Program-made: the position numbers and the translations under genes
NCBI RefSeq assembly: GCF_002377945.1
Contig: NZ_DFQV01000033.1
Location: 289,425 to 353,424 of the forward strand
Direction of reading: 5' to 3'
Source: Psychrobacter sp. UBA3480
GTDB taxonomy: Bacteria > Pseudomonadota > Gammaproteobacteria > Pseudomonadales > Moraxellaceae
DNA length: 64,000 nt
Shown here: positions 56,457 to 64,000 of the stretch, one piece after another
How the letters are laid out: every line of letters begins with the position of its first letter
How positions within the stretch are numbered: position 1 is the stretch's first letter
Notes under the pieces: generated by a model
The model's database searches: none
What the model saw: only the letters and a program-made list of their open reading frames with translations
What the model was told of the DNA's origin: nothing

Positions 56457-57734
56457 ATGGGGATTAAGCGTCAGGCATGGACAGATAATAAAAACAGTCG
56501 TGCAACTGAAACAACATCTGGGCTAAACCGCCGGCAGTTTCTACGTCGAATCGGTGTGAGTGCAGGCACAGCAGTGTTAGCGAGCCAAGGTATTTCTCAA
56601 GCGCTTGCAGCCAGTCCTATCGAGTCTGGCAATAACTCGCAACTGACTAAAGATGATCTGCCAACTTCGTTGTTAGAGGGACACTTATCATCACAAATGT
56701 CACAGGAGGCACTGACGCAGGTAGGTTGTATCACGCCTACGATTGAGACGCGACTTTTTGCCAGCTCCAATGTCGGTGGTAGTGATGAGCGTAATCAGTT
56801 AGCATTAGATCGTGTGGCTTGTGCTGGGTTTAAAGTAGAGAATCCTGCTATTACCAATCGTCAGTACTTACGCTTTGCGGGAACGGACTCACAGCGTGCT
56901 AGCGATTTTCAAAACCTTGCCACTGGGGCAATAGCCGCGCCAAAACTACTGCTAGGTGTGCGCGGTGGTTACGGTGCCATGCGCATATTGCCTATGGTGG
57001 ATTGGGCGACGCTAGGACGCATTATGAAGGAGCGCGGCACGATACTCGCAGGATTCAGTGATGTGACGGCTATTCAGTGCGCGCTATTGGCAAAAGGGTC
57101 AATGAGCTCGCTTGCCGCGCCAATGCTCTATAGCGAGTTTGGTAAAACTGCGCCTGATAAAGTCAGCTGTCAGCAGTTTGTTGAAGTGCTGACCAATCCC
57201 AATCTGGTTATTAATATATCAGACGCTTCTGTAACCAGTTCTAGCTTACCCAGTATTTTGACCAGTGCTGAGCCAAAAACTATAACTGGTACGATTTGGG
57301 GTGGTAATCTAAGCGTGGTGTCAGCGCTGGCAGGTAGTGAGTATTTACCGCGTATTGATGGCGGTATTGTATTCTTAGAAGATGTCGGCGAGCAGGCGTA
57401 TCGTATTGAGCGCATGTTATATGACTTATATCTCGCAGGCATATTTAAAGGTCAGCAAGCGATTGTATTCGGGGCATTGTCTGGTGCAGGTGAGGACAGT
57501 TATGACAAACGTTATGATGTCGCCACAGTCATTCGCCAACTACATGAACTGACAGGGTTGCCGATATATAGTGGTATGCCTTTTGGTCATATCGGTAAAA
57601 AATACAGCTTTCCGCTGGGGGCAGCCTGTCAAATTAGCGCCGATACCGTTGGTGGGTATCAGCTAGTATTTACCAACTATCCAATCATCAAGGCTGATGC
57701 CATCCAAGTGAAAGGCTTGTGGCAGACTGCTTAA
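56457..57734 (+). CDS. Tat-exported LD-carboxypeptidase (S66, LdcA-like)
   Basis: Peptidase family S66, 425 aa. LdcA enzymes remove the terminal D-Ala from muropeptide tetrapeptides during murein recycling, normally in the cytoplasm. Here a twin-arginine signal is visible: NRRQFLRRIGVSAG followed by a hydrophobic stretch and SQALAAS near residue 50. The catalytic Ser is in AGFSDVTAI (about residue 200), the Glu in FLEDVGEQAYRIERM and the His in MPFGHIGKKYSF (about 378). RGGYGAMRILPMVD is the glycine block of the family. Export implies action in the periplasm, which is unlike E. coli LdcA. Confidence 0.87.
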   Translation: MGIKRQAWTDNKNSRATETTSGLNRRQFLRRIGVSAGTAVLASQGISQALAASPIESGNNSQLTKDDLPTSLLEGHLSSQMSQEALTQVGCITPTIETRLFASSNVGGSDERNQLALDRVACAGFKVENPAITNRQYLRFAGTDSQRASDFQNLATGAIAAPKLLLGVRGGYGAMRILPMVDWATLGRIMKERGTILAGFSDVTAIQCALLAKGSMSSLAAPMLYSEFGKTAPDKVSCQQFVEVLTNPNLVINISDASVTSSSLPSILTSAEPKTITGTIWGGNLSVVSALAGSEYLPRIDGGIVFLEDVGEQAYRIERMLYDLYLAGIFKGQQAIVFGALSGAGEDSYDKRYDVATVIRQLHELTGLPIYSGMPFGHIGKKYSFPLGAACQISADTVGGYQLVFTNYPIIKADAIQVKGLWQTA

Positions 57735-57753
57735 ACGCTAAGCACTGTCCTTT

Positions 57754-58776
57754 TTAAATAGCCAACCGTGAAAACTTATCTTGATACTCTTTAGGCGTTA
57801 GCTCTGTCGCACGTTTAAATAGACGCGTGAATGAAGAGATATCATCATAACCTACTTGATCGGCAAGCGACTTTATTGATACATCGCCTAATTCAAGTAA
57901 GCGTTTGGCTTGTTCAATTCTAACAGCCTGAATATATTCAATCGGTCGCATCGCCACGCAGGACTGGAAACGTCTATTTAAAGTGCGCGGGGTAATATTT
58001 ACCATAGCGGCTAAACTACTGACCTGCAAAGAATGCTGAAAGTTTTCTTCGATATATTCTTGTACTTGTTTAATCAAATGGTCCGAATGCGGTTTGTGCA
58101 ACGTCACATTAGTGTAGCTATTTTGACTGCCTCTTTTGCTATCAATAATTTGGGTTTTTGCCACCTGTGTAGAGATTTCACGTCCGCAGTAGCGCTCAAT
58201 CAATAATAGCCCCAAATCATAAAAGGCGCTGCCGCCAGCTGCACAAAATATATTGCCTGACTGGTTTGTTGACTCGCTTCTTGAATGAGTCACAAACTGA
58301 TTCTCTTGTAAGTCCACCAATGGAAAGTCTGCCTTAAACTTATTGGCATAGCCCCAGTGTGTGGTGGCTATCTTATGATCTAATAATCCTGCCTTTGCCA
58401 AAAAAAATGCTCCGCTACAATTGCTTGCTATATCGGCCTTGGTATTCGCAAGCCGTACTAAGTGGGGCAGTAGCTCACTGTTTTGCGTCAATACCTTATC
58501 AATAGAGTCGCCAATGGTTGGCACAAGCAATAAGTCACATTCTGTCACGTCTCGGATATCACAGTGGGCTTGCATGATTAACCGATTGCTGCACCTAATA
58601 TCGCCGCCACCCAAGCTGGCGATTTGCACATTAAACCGTGGCTCTACAGACTCATTTGAAAAGCGCTGCCAGCTGACCCCTGTGAATGAAAACAAGTCCA
58701 ATGCGCCAGAGAGCACACTGCCAAGTACACCATCGAAGCCAAGAATAATCATTTTAAAAGGTTTGAAATAGGGCAT
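57754..58776 (-). CDS. GlxA-type AraC regulator (DJ-1/PfpI plus HTH)
   Basis: Transcriptional regulator of 340 aa. Residues 8-200 form a class I amidotransferase-like (DJ-1/PfpI) sensor domain with Cys in ASNCSGAFFLAKAGLLD, as in GlxA and related regulators. The C-terminal AraC DNA-binding domain has two helix-turn-helices: LQVSSLAAMVNITPRTLNRR and VSIKSLADQVGYDDISSFTR, then FKRATELTPKEYQ. It is divergent from the acyl-CoA dehydrogenase gene, with 181 bases between them, so it probably controls that operon. The inducer is unknown. Confidence 0.88.
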   Translation of the reverse strand: MPYFKPFKMIILGFDGVLGSVLSGALDLFSFTGVSWQRFSNESVEPRFNVQIASLGGGDIRCSNRLIMQAHCDIRDVTECDLLLVPTIGDSIDKVLTQNSELLPHLVRLANTKADIASNCSGAFFLAKAGLLDHKIATTHWGYANKFKADFPLVDLQENQFVTHSRSESTNQSGNIFCAAGGSAFYDLGLLLIERYCGREISTQVAKTQIIDSKRGSQNSYTNVTLHKPHSDHLIKQVQEYIEENFQHSLQVSSLAAMVNITPRTLNRRFQSCVAMRPIEYIQAVRIEQAKRLLELGDVSIKSLADQVGYDDISSFTRLFKRATELTPKEYQDKFSRLAI

Positions 58777-58875
58777 AAGTCACTCGTTTCCTTTGCTGTG
58801 CTTGCCAAAATAGCCATTATTTGGTTGATTTTAACCAGTTAGATACTCTGTTTATGTCTTATTTGACCATAATTA

Positions 58876-58889
58876 TGTCATAAATGACA
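58876..58889. promoter_or_regulatory. Palindrome in the AraC/acyl-CoA dehydrogenase intergenic region
   Basis: TGTCAT-AA-ATGACA, a perfect 14-base palindrome. Nearby TTATTTGACCAT (about 58858-58869) resembles one half. AraC-type proteins usually bind direct repeats, so its owner is unclear. Confidence 0.4.
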
Positions 58890-58957
58890 ATACGGACAGG
58901 TATCAAATTAGACTAATATCAATTGATAACCACATTTAATCAGTTAACGAGAATACT

Positions 58958-60763
58958 ATGGCCGCAGATACCCTCCTAAACGATTTTGAATTACCTTTCC
59001 AATTGTATGATGTACTAGGCACCGAATCACTCACTGAGCACGCAAAGTTCTCAGAACATAGCCGCGAGACATTTGATGCTGTGTTAGAGACGGCAAATAA
59101 GATTGCGACAGATTTATTTTTACCGCACAACCATATTGCAGATAAGAACGAGCCGCAGTTCGATGGTAAAAAAGTCAGCATGATAAACGATGTAAAAGTT
59201 GCTTTTGATGCGTTCCGTGATTCTGGCTTTATCGCCGGTCGTTACAGTTTTGAAGACGGCGGTATGCAGTTGCCTGAGACGGTTATGACTGCTGTGGCAG
59301 GCTACTTTATGGCAGCCAATCCATCAACGACTGCCTATCCATTTCTGACCACTGCGGCAATCAACGTTATCTCGCATTTTGCTAGCGATGATATCAAAGC
59401 CGCCTTTATGCCGCGCATGCTGACAGGCGAGTTCACCGGCACCATGGCATTGACCGAGCCGCACGCAGGTTCGTCGCTTGCTGATATCAAAACCATTGCG
59501 GTAAAACAAGACGATGGCTCGTATCGCGTCAAAGGCAGCAAAATTTATATCTCAGCAGGTGACCATGAGCTGTCTGATAATATTGTACATTTGGTATTAG
59601 CAAAAGTACCAGGTGGTCCAGGCGGTGTTAAAGGTATCTCTTTATTTGCCGTGCCTAAATATCGCTTGAACGATGACTTGTCTGTTGGCGAGCGTAACGA
59701 TGTACATCTCACCGGACTGATTCATAAGCTTGGTTATAGAGGTGCGACTTCTACAGCATTGAGCTTCGGCGATGAAGGTGATTGTCATGGTTATTTGATC
59801 GGCGAAGAGCACTTTGGTCTGCGTTATATGTTCAAAATGATGAATGAGGCACGTATTGCAGTTGGTTTTGGTGCGTCTATGATTGGTTATCGTGGCTATC
59901 AGTATTCGTTAGATTATGCCAAAGACCGTACACAAGGTCGCATTGCGCCAAACAATAAGCCTGAAGATGATGCAACGGCTATTATTCAGCATGGTGACGT
60001 AAAGCGCATGCTATTGGCACAAAAAGCTTACTCTGAAGGCGGCATCTCATTATGTCTATATGGCTCAAACCTAATTGACCGTATCAATACTTGTGAAGAC
60101 GAAACGCTAAAAAATGAGCTAACAGAGTTGTTGGATTTGCTAACGCCAGTGCTAAAAGCATGGCCATCTGAATATGGCCCAAAAGCCAATGACTTAGGTA
60201 TTCAAGTATTGGGCGGCGCAGGCTATACGCGTGAATATCAGGCTGAGCAGTTTTGGCGTGACAATCGTCTAAATCCTATCCATGAAGGCACAAACGGTGT
60301 GCAGGCGCTAGATTTGTCATTCCGTAAGTTATGGCAAAAAGGTGGGTTAGGCATTCAAATCCTAAAACGTGAAATTACACAAGATTTGGAAAGCATCACT
60401 ACGCCTGAGAGTGCGCAACTTGCAGGCAAGCTGATGCCTTATATGGGTCAGTTGCATGAAGTGCTCGTGCATTTGGGCAAAGTGTTGCAGACAGAAGAAG
60501 CGCTGACATTGACTGGTAATGCTCAAGCACTAATGAATATTTTTGCCTCAATTGTACTGAGCTGGATTTGGATTCGCCAAGCCAGTAAAGCCGAGCAGCT
60601 ACTAAATACGACGCAAGATGTCGAGCAGCAGAACTTTTATAAAGGCAAGATACAAGCGGCTAAATACTTCATCGATTGGGAACTACCATTAGTTAAACGC
60701 GACATCGAATTATTAACCAACACCAACTCAGTTTGCACTGATATGCAAGCGGACTGGTTCTAA
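58958..60763 (+). CDS. Acyl-CoA dehydrogenase (long form)
   Basis: FAD-dependent acyl-CoA dehydrogenase of 601 aa, the long form with an extra C-terminal domain, related to DmdC-like and similar enzymes. Blocks are MALTEPHAGSSLADIKT (FAD/substrate region), KGSKIYISAGDHEL, MMNEARIAVGFGA, and the C-terminal QVLGGAGYTREYQAEQFWRD followed by NPIHEGTNGVQALD, where a Glu in EGTNG is at the position of the catalytic base. It introduces an alpha-beta double bond in an acyl-CoA. First gene of a cluster with an MDR oxidoreductase (22 bases later) and two SDRs. The substrate is unknown. Confidence 0.9.
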   Translation: MAADTLLNDFELPFQLYDVLGTESLTEHAKFSEHSRETFDAVLETANKIATDLFLPHNHIADKNEPQFDGKKVSMINDVKVAFDAFRDSGFIAGRYSFEDGGMQLPETVMTAVAGYFMAANPSTTAYPFLTTAAINVISHFASDDIKAAFMPRMLTGEFTGTMALTEPHAGSSLADIKTIAVKQDDGSYRVKGSKIYISAGDHELSDNIVHLVLAKVPGGPGGVKGISLFAVPKYRLNDDLSVGERNDVHLTGLIHKLGYRGATSTALSFGDEGDCHGYLIGEEHFGLRYMFKMMNEARIAVGFGASMIGYRGYQYSLDYAKDRTQGRIAPNNKPEDDATAIIQHGDVKRMLLAQKAYSEGGISLCLYGSNLIDRINTCEDETLKNELTELLDLLTPVLKAWPSEYGPKANDLGIQVLGGAGYTREYQAEQFWRDNRLNPIHEGTNGVQALDLSFRKLWQKGGLGIQILKREITQDLESITTPESAQLAGKLMPYMGQLHEVLVHLGKVLQTEEALTLTGNAQALMNIFASIVLSWIWIRQASKAEQLLNTTQDVEQQNFYKGKIQAAKYFIDWELPLVKRDIELLTNTNSVCTDMQADWF

Positions 60764-60785
60764 GGACAACTCTAAGGAAAGAGAC

Positions 60786-61793
60786 ATGACAAAAATTAAT
60801 AAACAATGGCGCCTAAAAGCAAGACCAGTAGGCGAGCCAAGCGCTGAAACTTGGGATTATACCGAGACAGAAATACCGACGATTACCGATGGTCAGTTAC
60901 TGATTAAGGTTGAATACATCTCTATCGATCCGGCGATGCGTGGTTGGCTGAACGATGCCAAATCTTATATCGCGCCAGTACAAATTGGTGAAGTGATGCG
61001 CGCCGGTACTGTGGGTGAAGTGATTGAAAGTAAAAATGAAAAATTTGCAGTAGGTGACTATGTCGCAGGTCACGACGGCGTACAGTCATATGCGGTCAGC
61101 GATGGTACTGGTCTGCATAAAGTTGATCCGAGCCTAGCGCCGCTGTCTTATTACTTGGGTGTACTAGGTATGCCGGGGATGACAGGGTATTTCGGTCTCC
61201 TAAAGACGGGTCAGCCAAAAGCGGGTGAGACCGTGGTCGTCTCTGGCGCTGCTGGGGCGGTTGGTAGCTTGGTCGGTCAGATTGCCAAAATTAAAGGCTG
61301 CCGCGTCGTCGGTATCGCGGGCGGTGCTGAGAAATGCAAGTTCTTGGTCGATGAGCTTGGGTTTGATGCGACGATTGATTACAAAAACGAAGATGTGAAA
61401 AAAGCACTAAAGAAAACCTGTCCAGACGGCGTCGATGTGTACTTTGACAACGTAGGCGGTGATATCTTAAATGACGTGCTTACTCAGATTAATCTACATG
61501 CGCGTATCGTTATTTGCGGGGCTATCAGCCAATATAACAACACCACAGCAGTAAAAGGCCCATCGAACTATCTATCACTATTGGTCAATCGTGCTCGCAT
61601 GGAAGGCATCGTGGTGTTCGATAATATCAAAGAATACCCAATCGCCATGAAAGAGATTGCTGGCTGGATTCAGTCAGGTGATATGAAAGTGAAAGACCAT
61701 ATCGTTGAAGGTATCGAGACGTTCCCTGATACTTTGATGATGCTCTTTAACGGTGAAAACTTCGGCAAACTAGTACTTAAGGTAGAGGGATAG
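60786..61793 (+). CDS. MDR-family NADP-dependent oxidoreductase (LTB4DH/CurA-like)
   Basis: Zinc-free medium-chain dehydrogenase/reductase, 335 aa. The sequence pattern IDPAMRGWLND, AGHDGVQSYAVSDG, LGMPGMTGYFGLL, VVSGAAGAVGSLVGQIAK (nucleotide-binding) and VDVYFDNVGGDILNDVL is typical of the leukotriene B4 12-hydroxydehydrogenase/YncB (CurA) group, which reduces the double bond of alpha-beta-unsaturated ketones or aldehydes with NADPH. AAGGAAAGAGAC precedes ATG. It follows the acyl-CoA dehydrogenase by 22 bases and precedes an SDR by three bases, so all are in one operon. Confidence 0.9.
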   Translation: MTKINKQWRLKARPVGEPSAETWDYTETEIPTITDGQLLIKVEYISIDPAMRGWLNDAKSYIAPVQIGEVMRAGTVGEVIESKNEKFAVGDYVAGHDGVQSYAVSDGTGLHKVDPSLAPLSYYLGVLGMPGMTGYFGLLKTGQPKAGETVVVSGAAGAVGSLVGQIAKIKGCRVVGIAGGAEKCKFLVDELGFDATIDYKNEDVKKALKKTCPDGVDVYFDNVGGDILNDVLTQINLHARIVICGAISQYNNTTAVKGPSNYLSLLVNRARMEGIVVFDNIKEYPIAMKEIAGWIQSGDMKVKDHIVEGIETFPDTLMMLFNGENFGKLVLKVEG

Positions 61794-61796
61794 ATC

Positions 61797-62579
61797 ATGA
61801 CACTGAATACAAACGGAATTGCATCAGATGTAACGGGCAAACGAATTTTGATCACTGGCGGTGCCTCAGGCATCGGCGCAGCAAGCGCATTATTGCTAGC
61901 CAGTCGCGGCGCAAAAGTCGTGATTGGGGATATGGCAGAAGAAATGGGCGAAGCAGTTGCTAAACAAGGTCAAGATGCTGGCAACAGTATCGTCTTCAAA
62001 AAAGTAGACGTGACCAGTGGTGATGAAGTACGTGCGTTGTTTGACTTTGCAGTAGAAACGCTTGGCGGCCTAGATGTGGTGGTAAACAATGCTGGTATCG
62101 ATCACAAGCCTTCGCCAATGCATGAGCTGAGTGATGATGATTTTGATCGCAATATCGCAGTGAATTTAAAAGGCGTTTGGCACTGTATGCGTGCTGCCGT
62201 CAATTGTATGATACCTAATGGCGGTGGTCATGTGATCAACGTCGCCTCTATTGCAGGTCTGCGTTCAGCGCCTATGATTTCAGCCTACAGTGCAGCTAAA
62301 CATGGCGTTATGGGTCTGACCAAATCTGCTGCTCATGAATATGCTCGTGCCAATATTCGTTTTAACGCCGTATGTCCAAGCTTCATTGATACGCCAATGG
62401 TACGCAATACCATGGCGACCATGGATGAACGTACGCAGCAAGCAACGATTAAGGCCAGTCCACTGCGCCGTCTAGGAGATGTGAATGAAATCTCTAGTGC
62501 GATTGCATGGCTAGCCAGCGATGAGAGCAGCTTTATGAACGGTCATGCCTTCACCTTAGATGGTGGTATGCTAGCGTAA
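61797..62579 (+). CDS. SDR oxidoreductase
   Basis: Classical short-chain dehydrogenase/reductase, 260 aa. The cofactor motif is TGGASGIGAAS near residue 20, with VVIGDMAEEM after it (Asp suggests NAD+), NNAGIDHK, and the catalytic Ser in NVASIAGLRS with Tyr and Lys in SAYSAAKHGV. GHAFTLDGGMLA is the usual C-terminus. GAGGGATAGATC precedes ATG, only three bases after the MDR gene stop, so translation is coupled. It likely oxidises or reduces an alcohol/ketone (possibly hydroxyacyl-CoA) in the same route as the acyl-CoA dehydrogenase. Confidence 0.9.
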   Translation: MTLNTNGIASDVTGKRILITGGASGIGAASALLLASRGAKVVIGDMAEEMGEAVAKQGQDAGNSIVFKKVDVTSGDEVRALFDFAVETLGGLDVVVNNAGIDHKPSPMHELSDDDFDRNIAVNLKGVWHCMRAAVNCMIPNGGGHVINVASIAGLRSAPMISAYSAAKHGVMGLTKSAAHEYARANIRFNAVCPSFIDTPMVRNTMATMDERTQQATIKASPLRRLGDVNEISSAIAWLASDESSFMNGHAFTLDGGMLA

Positions 62580-62727
62580 CCGTGATCGTTGAGCGCTCTT
62601 TGTTCAGTTCATTAGTGCTCGATAATCGCTGTTAGATATGACAGCGATTATCTGCGTTTAGCAACCTAGTGATAGCGCTCAAGCATGATTGTTTGAGAAT
62701 ATAAAATTTATAAAAATATAAGGAATA

Positions 62728-63492
62728 ATGATGAAAGATTTATTTGATTTAACCGGTAAGGTTGCTTTAGTAACTGGCGCGAGCCGTGGTATTGGTGAGT
62801 CTATTGCCCGTCTATTGGCATCAAGAGGCGCACATGTGATTGTCTCTAGCCGCAAAATTGATGCTTGCCAAGCAGTTGCAGATAGCATTAAAGCTGACGG
62901 TCATAAGGCCAGTGCTTTTGCATGTCATGTGGGAGACATGGAGCAAATTGACGCAATTTTTGAGCATATCAAAAGTGAATTTGGTCAAATTGATATCTTA
63001 GTTAATAACGCTGCAGCCAACCCTTACTATGGTCATATCTTAGATACAGATTTAGCCGCCTTTGATAAGACTGTTGAAGTTAATATCCGTGGTTACTTCT
63101 TTATGTCGACGGCCGCTGGCAAAATGATGAAAGATCAGGGCGGCGGCGTCATCTTGAATACCGCATCGGTCAACGGCTTAGTAGCAGGCGATAAGCAAGG
63201 TATCTACTCAATTACCAAAGCGGCAGTCATTAGCATGACCAAAGCCTTTGCTAAAGAATGTGGCCCACTTAACATCCGTGTTAATGCGCTATTGCCAGGT
63301 TTGACGGATACTAAGTTTGCCTCCGCATTGACTACCAACGATAAAGTCTTAAAAATGGCACTACACTCGATTCCGCTAGGACGTGTGGCTGAGCCTGATG
63401 AAATGGCTGGTACGGTGTTATATCTAGTGTCGGATGCCTCAAGCTATACCACAGGCGCAACAATCGTTGTCGATGGTGGTATGCTGGCTTAA
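62728..63492 (+). CDS. SDR oxidoreductase, second copy
   Basis: Classical SDR of 254 aa. TGASRGIGESIA is the cofactor motif near residue 15; VIVSSRKIDAC with Ser-Arg after beta-2 suggests NADP(H), unlike the preceding SDR. NNAAANPY replaces the NNAG motif, the catalytic Ser is in NTASVNGLV and Tyr/Lys in YSITKAAVISM. The start has tandem ATGs at 62728 and 62731 after AAGGAATA; the second has better spacing. It is 148 bases after the first SDR, and a terminator follows at 63558. The two SDRs are similar but not recent duplicates. Confidence 0.9.
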   Translation: MMKDLFDLTGKVALVTGASRGIGESIARLLASRGAHVIVSSRKIDACQAVADSIKADGHKASAFACHVGDMEQIDAIFEHIKSEFGQIDILVNNAAANPYYGHILDTDLAAFDKTVEVNIRGYFFMSTAAGKMMKDQGGGVILNTASVNGLVAGDKQGIYSITKAAVISMTKAFAKECGPLNIRVNALLPGLTDTKFASALTTNDKVLKMALHSIPLGRVAEPDEMAGTVLYLVSDASSYTTGATIVVDGGMLA

Positions 63493-63557
63493 TTAGATAA
63501 TCTATAAGACATAGGTTAGATAAGAAAGTAATTGTTTAAAACTGCATTAGACTCAAG

Positions 63558-63592
63558 AACCGCATGAGATTTATTTTCATGCGGTTTTTTGA
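63558..63592 (+). terminator. Terminator after the SDR cluster
   Basis: Stem AACCGCATGA (63558-63567) with TCATGCGGTT (63577-63586), loop of nine bases, then a T-run. It separates the SDR operon from the CoA lyase gene. Confidence 0.92.
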
Positions 63593-63729
63593 TTTGGTTT
63601 TTTAATAGAATGTCTAAGTAATCTTGGTTTTGCACTATCAAATAAATTGCTAATTTTAAATGAGCATCAGCTGTATAGTGGCATAATAAATATGCTAATA
63701 GCTACTTGGACAATATGATGGAGTCACGC

Positions 63730-64000
63730 ATGAATTCAGTTATCAACAATAAAATAAAAACGATTTCTCAAAATAAAACATGGCTGTTTGTGCCAGCGAC
63801 TCGCATTGATAGAGTAGCGAAAGCCCTTGCTAGTGGTGCAGATGCGGTTATTGTCGATTTAGAGGATGCCGTTGCGCCAGAGGATAAAGCATCCGCACGC
63901 GAAGCATTACAGCAATATCACGATAGTGCAGGTTATCAGCCGATTTGGGTACGTATTAATAAGGCAGGTAGCGAAGAATTTTTTAAAGACATAGTGCTCT
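63730..64000 (+). CDS. CitE/HpcH-family CoA ester lyase, 5' part only
   Basis: The first 90 codons are present and the frame runs off the window end. The translation begins MNSVINNKIKTISQNKTWLF and continues VPATRIDRVAKALASGADAV, then IVDLEDAVAPEDKASAREAL and WVRIN. This is the N-terminus of the HpcH/HpaI aldolase/citrate lyase beta-subunit family (TIM barrel), where VDLEDAV holds a metal-site Glu/Asp. Members cleave citramalyl-CoA, malyl-CoA or similar esters. ATG 63730 follows GGAG at six bases; an in-frame ATG at 63718 is possible. Its context next to acyl-CoA genes fits carboxylic acid catabolism. Confidence 0.82.
   Translation, partial: MNSVINNKIKTISQNKTWLFVPATRIDRVAKALASGADAVIVDLEDAVAPEDKASAREALQQYHDSAGYQPIWVRINKAGSEEFFKDIVL

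Noticed and set aside
1..64000. tRNA, rRNA, CRISPR arrays, insertion sequences, prophage or integrase genes
   Set aside because: Reading both strands I found no cloverleaf-like sequence, regularly spaced repeats, transposase or integrase motifs. The only clear long repeat is the BCCT duplication.

Overview
The window looks like a chromosomal segment of a gammaproteobacterium of the Moraxellaceae, most probably Psychrobacter. The evidence is moderate-to-low GC with AT-rich intergenic DNA, strong AAGGA-type ribosome binding sites, many perfect hairpin-plus-T terminators, and protein sequences (BCCT transporters, RnfB-like ferredoxin next to nth, RNase HI fused to DnaQ) that fit this family. No rRNA, tRNA, insertion sequence, prophage or CRISPR array is visible. 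The genus is inferred from recognition, not from a search.

Layout. (1) 1-15 kb is an agmatine/putrescine/GABA catabolic island: gabD and gabT, an APC permease, a second aldehyde dehydrogenase, aguA and aguB, an NhaC-type transporter, puuB and puuA, then divergently puuD and a PuuR-like XRE-cupin regulator. Together they can take agmatine via N-carbamoylputrescine, putrescine, gamma-glutamyl intermediates, GABA and succinate semialdehyde to succinate. (2) 15-21 kb holds a degenerate-looking glycosyltransferase, the poorly understood DUF4130/radical SAM pair, a small membrane protein and a secreted Thr/Val-rich protein. (3) 21-31 kb is housekeeping: greA, carB, carA, a gamma-carbonic anhydrase, a HAD phosphatase, prfB with its programmed frameshift, ppnP and topoisomerase IB. 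(4) 31-38 kb has an acyl-CoA synthetase with an SDR, an L,D-transpeptidase gene broken by an in-frame TGA just before its catalytic cysteine, and clpB behind a sigma-32-like promoter.

(5) 38-45 kb has a PQQ-type sugar dehydrogenase lipoprotein and three tandem BCCT transporter genes whose coding regions, leaders and terminators are visibly duplicated. (6) 45-58 kb has a Kazal-like lipoprotein, a DUF3144 protein, metK, nth, an orphan rnfB-like gene, nudC, a FimL-like gene, the rnhA-dnaQ fusion, small envelope proteins, a DUF1232 protein and a Tat-exported LD-carboxypeptidase. (7) 58-64 kb is a catabolic cluster for an unknown acyl-CoA substrate: a divergent AraC/GlxA-type regulator, an acyl-CoA dehydrogenase, an MDR oxidoreductase, two SDRs and the start of a CitE-like CoA ester lyase cut by the window edge.

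I see no obviously new defence or mobile system. The best candidates for under-described biology are the DUF4130/radical SAM pair, the transporter and missing PuuC in the polyamine island, the BCCT triplication with a conserved leader palindrome, the L,D-transpeptidase nonsense codon, and the domain fusion of RNase HI with DNA polymerase III epsilon.
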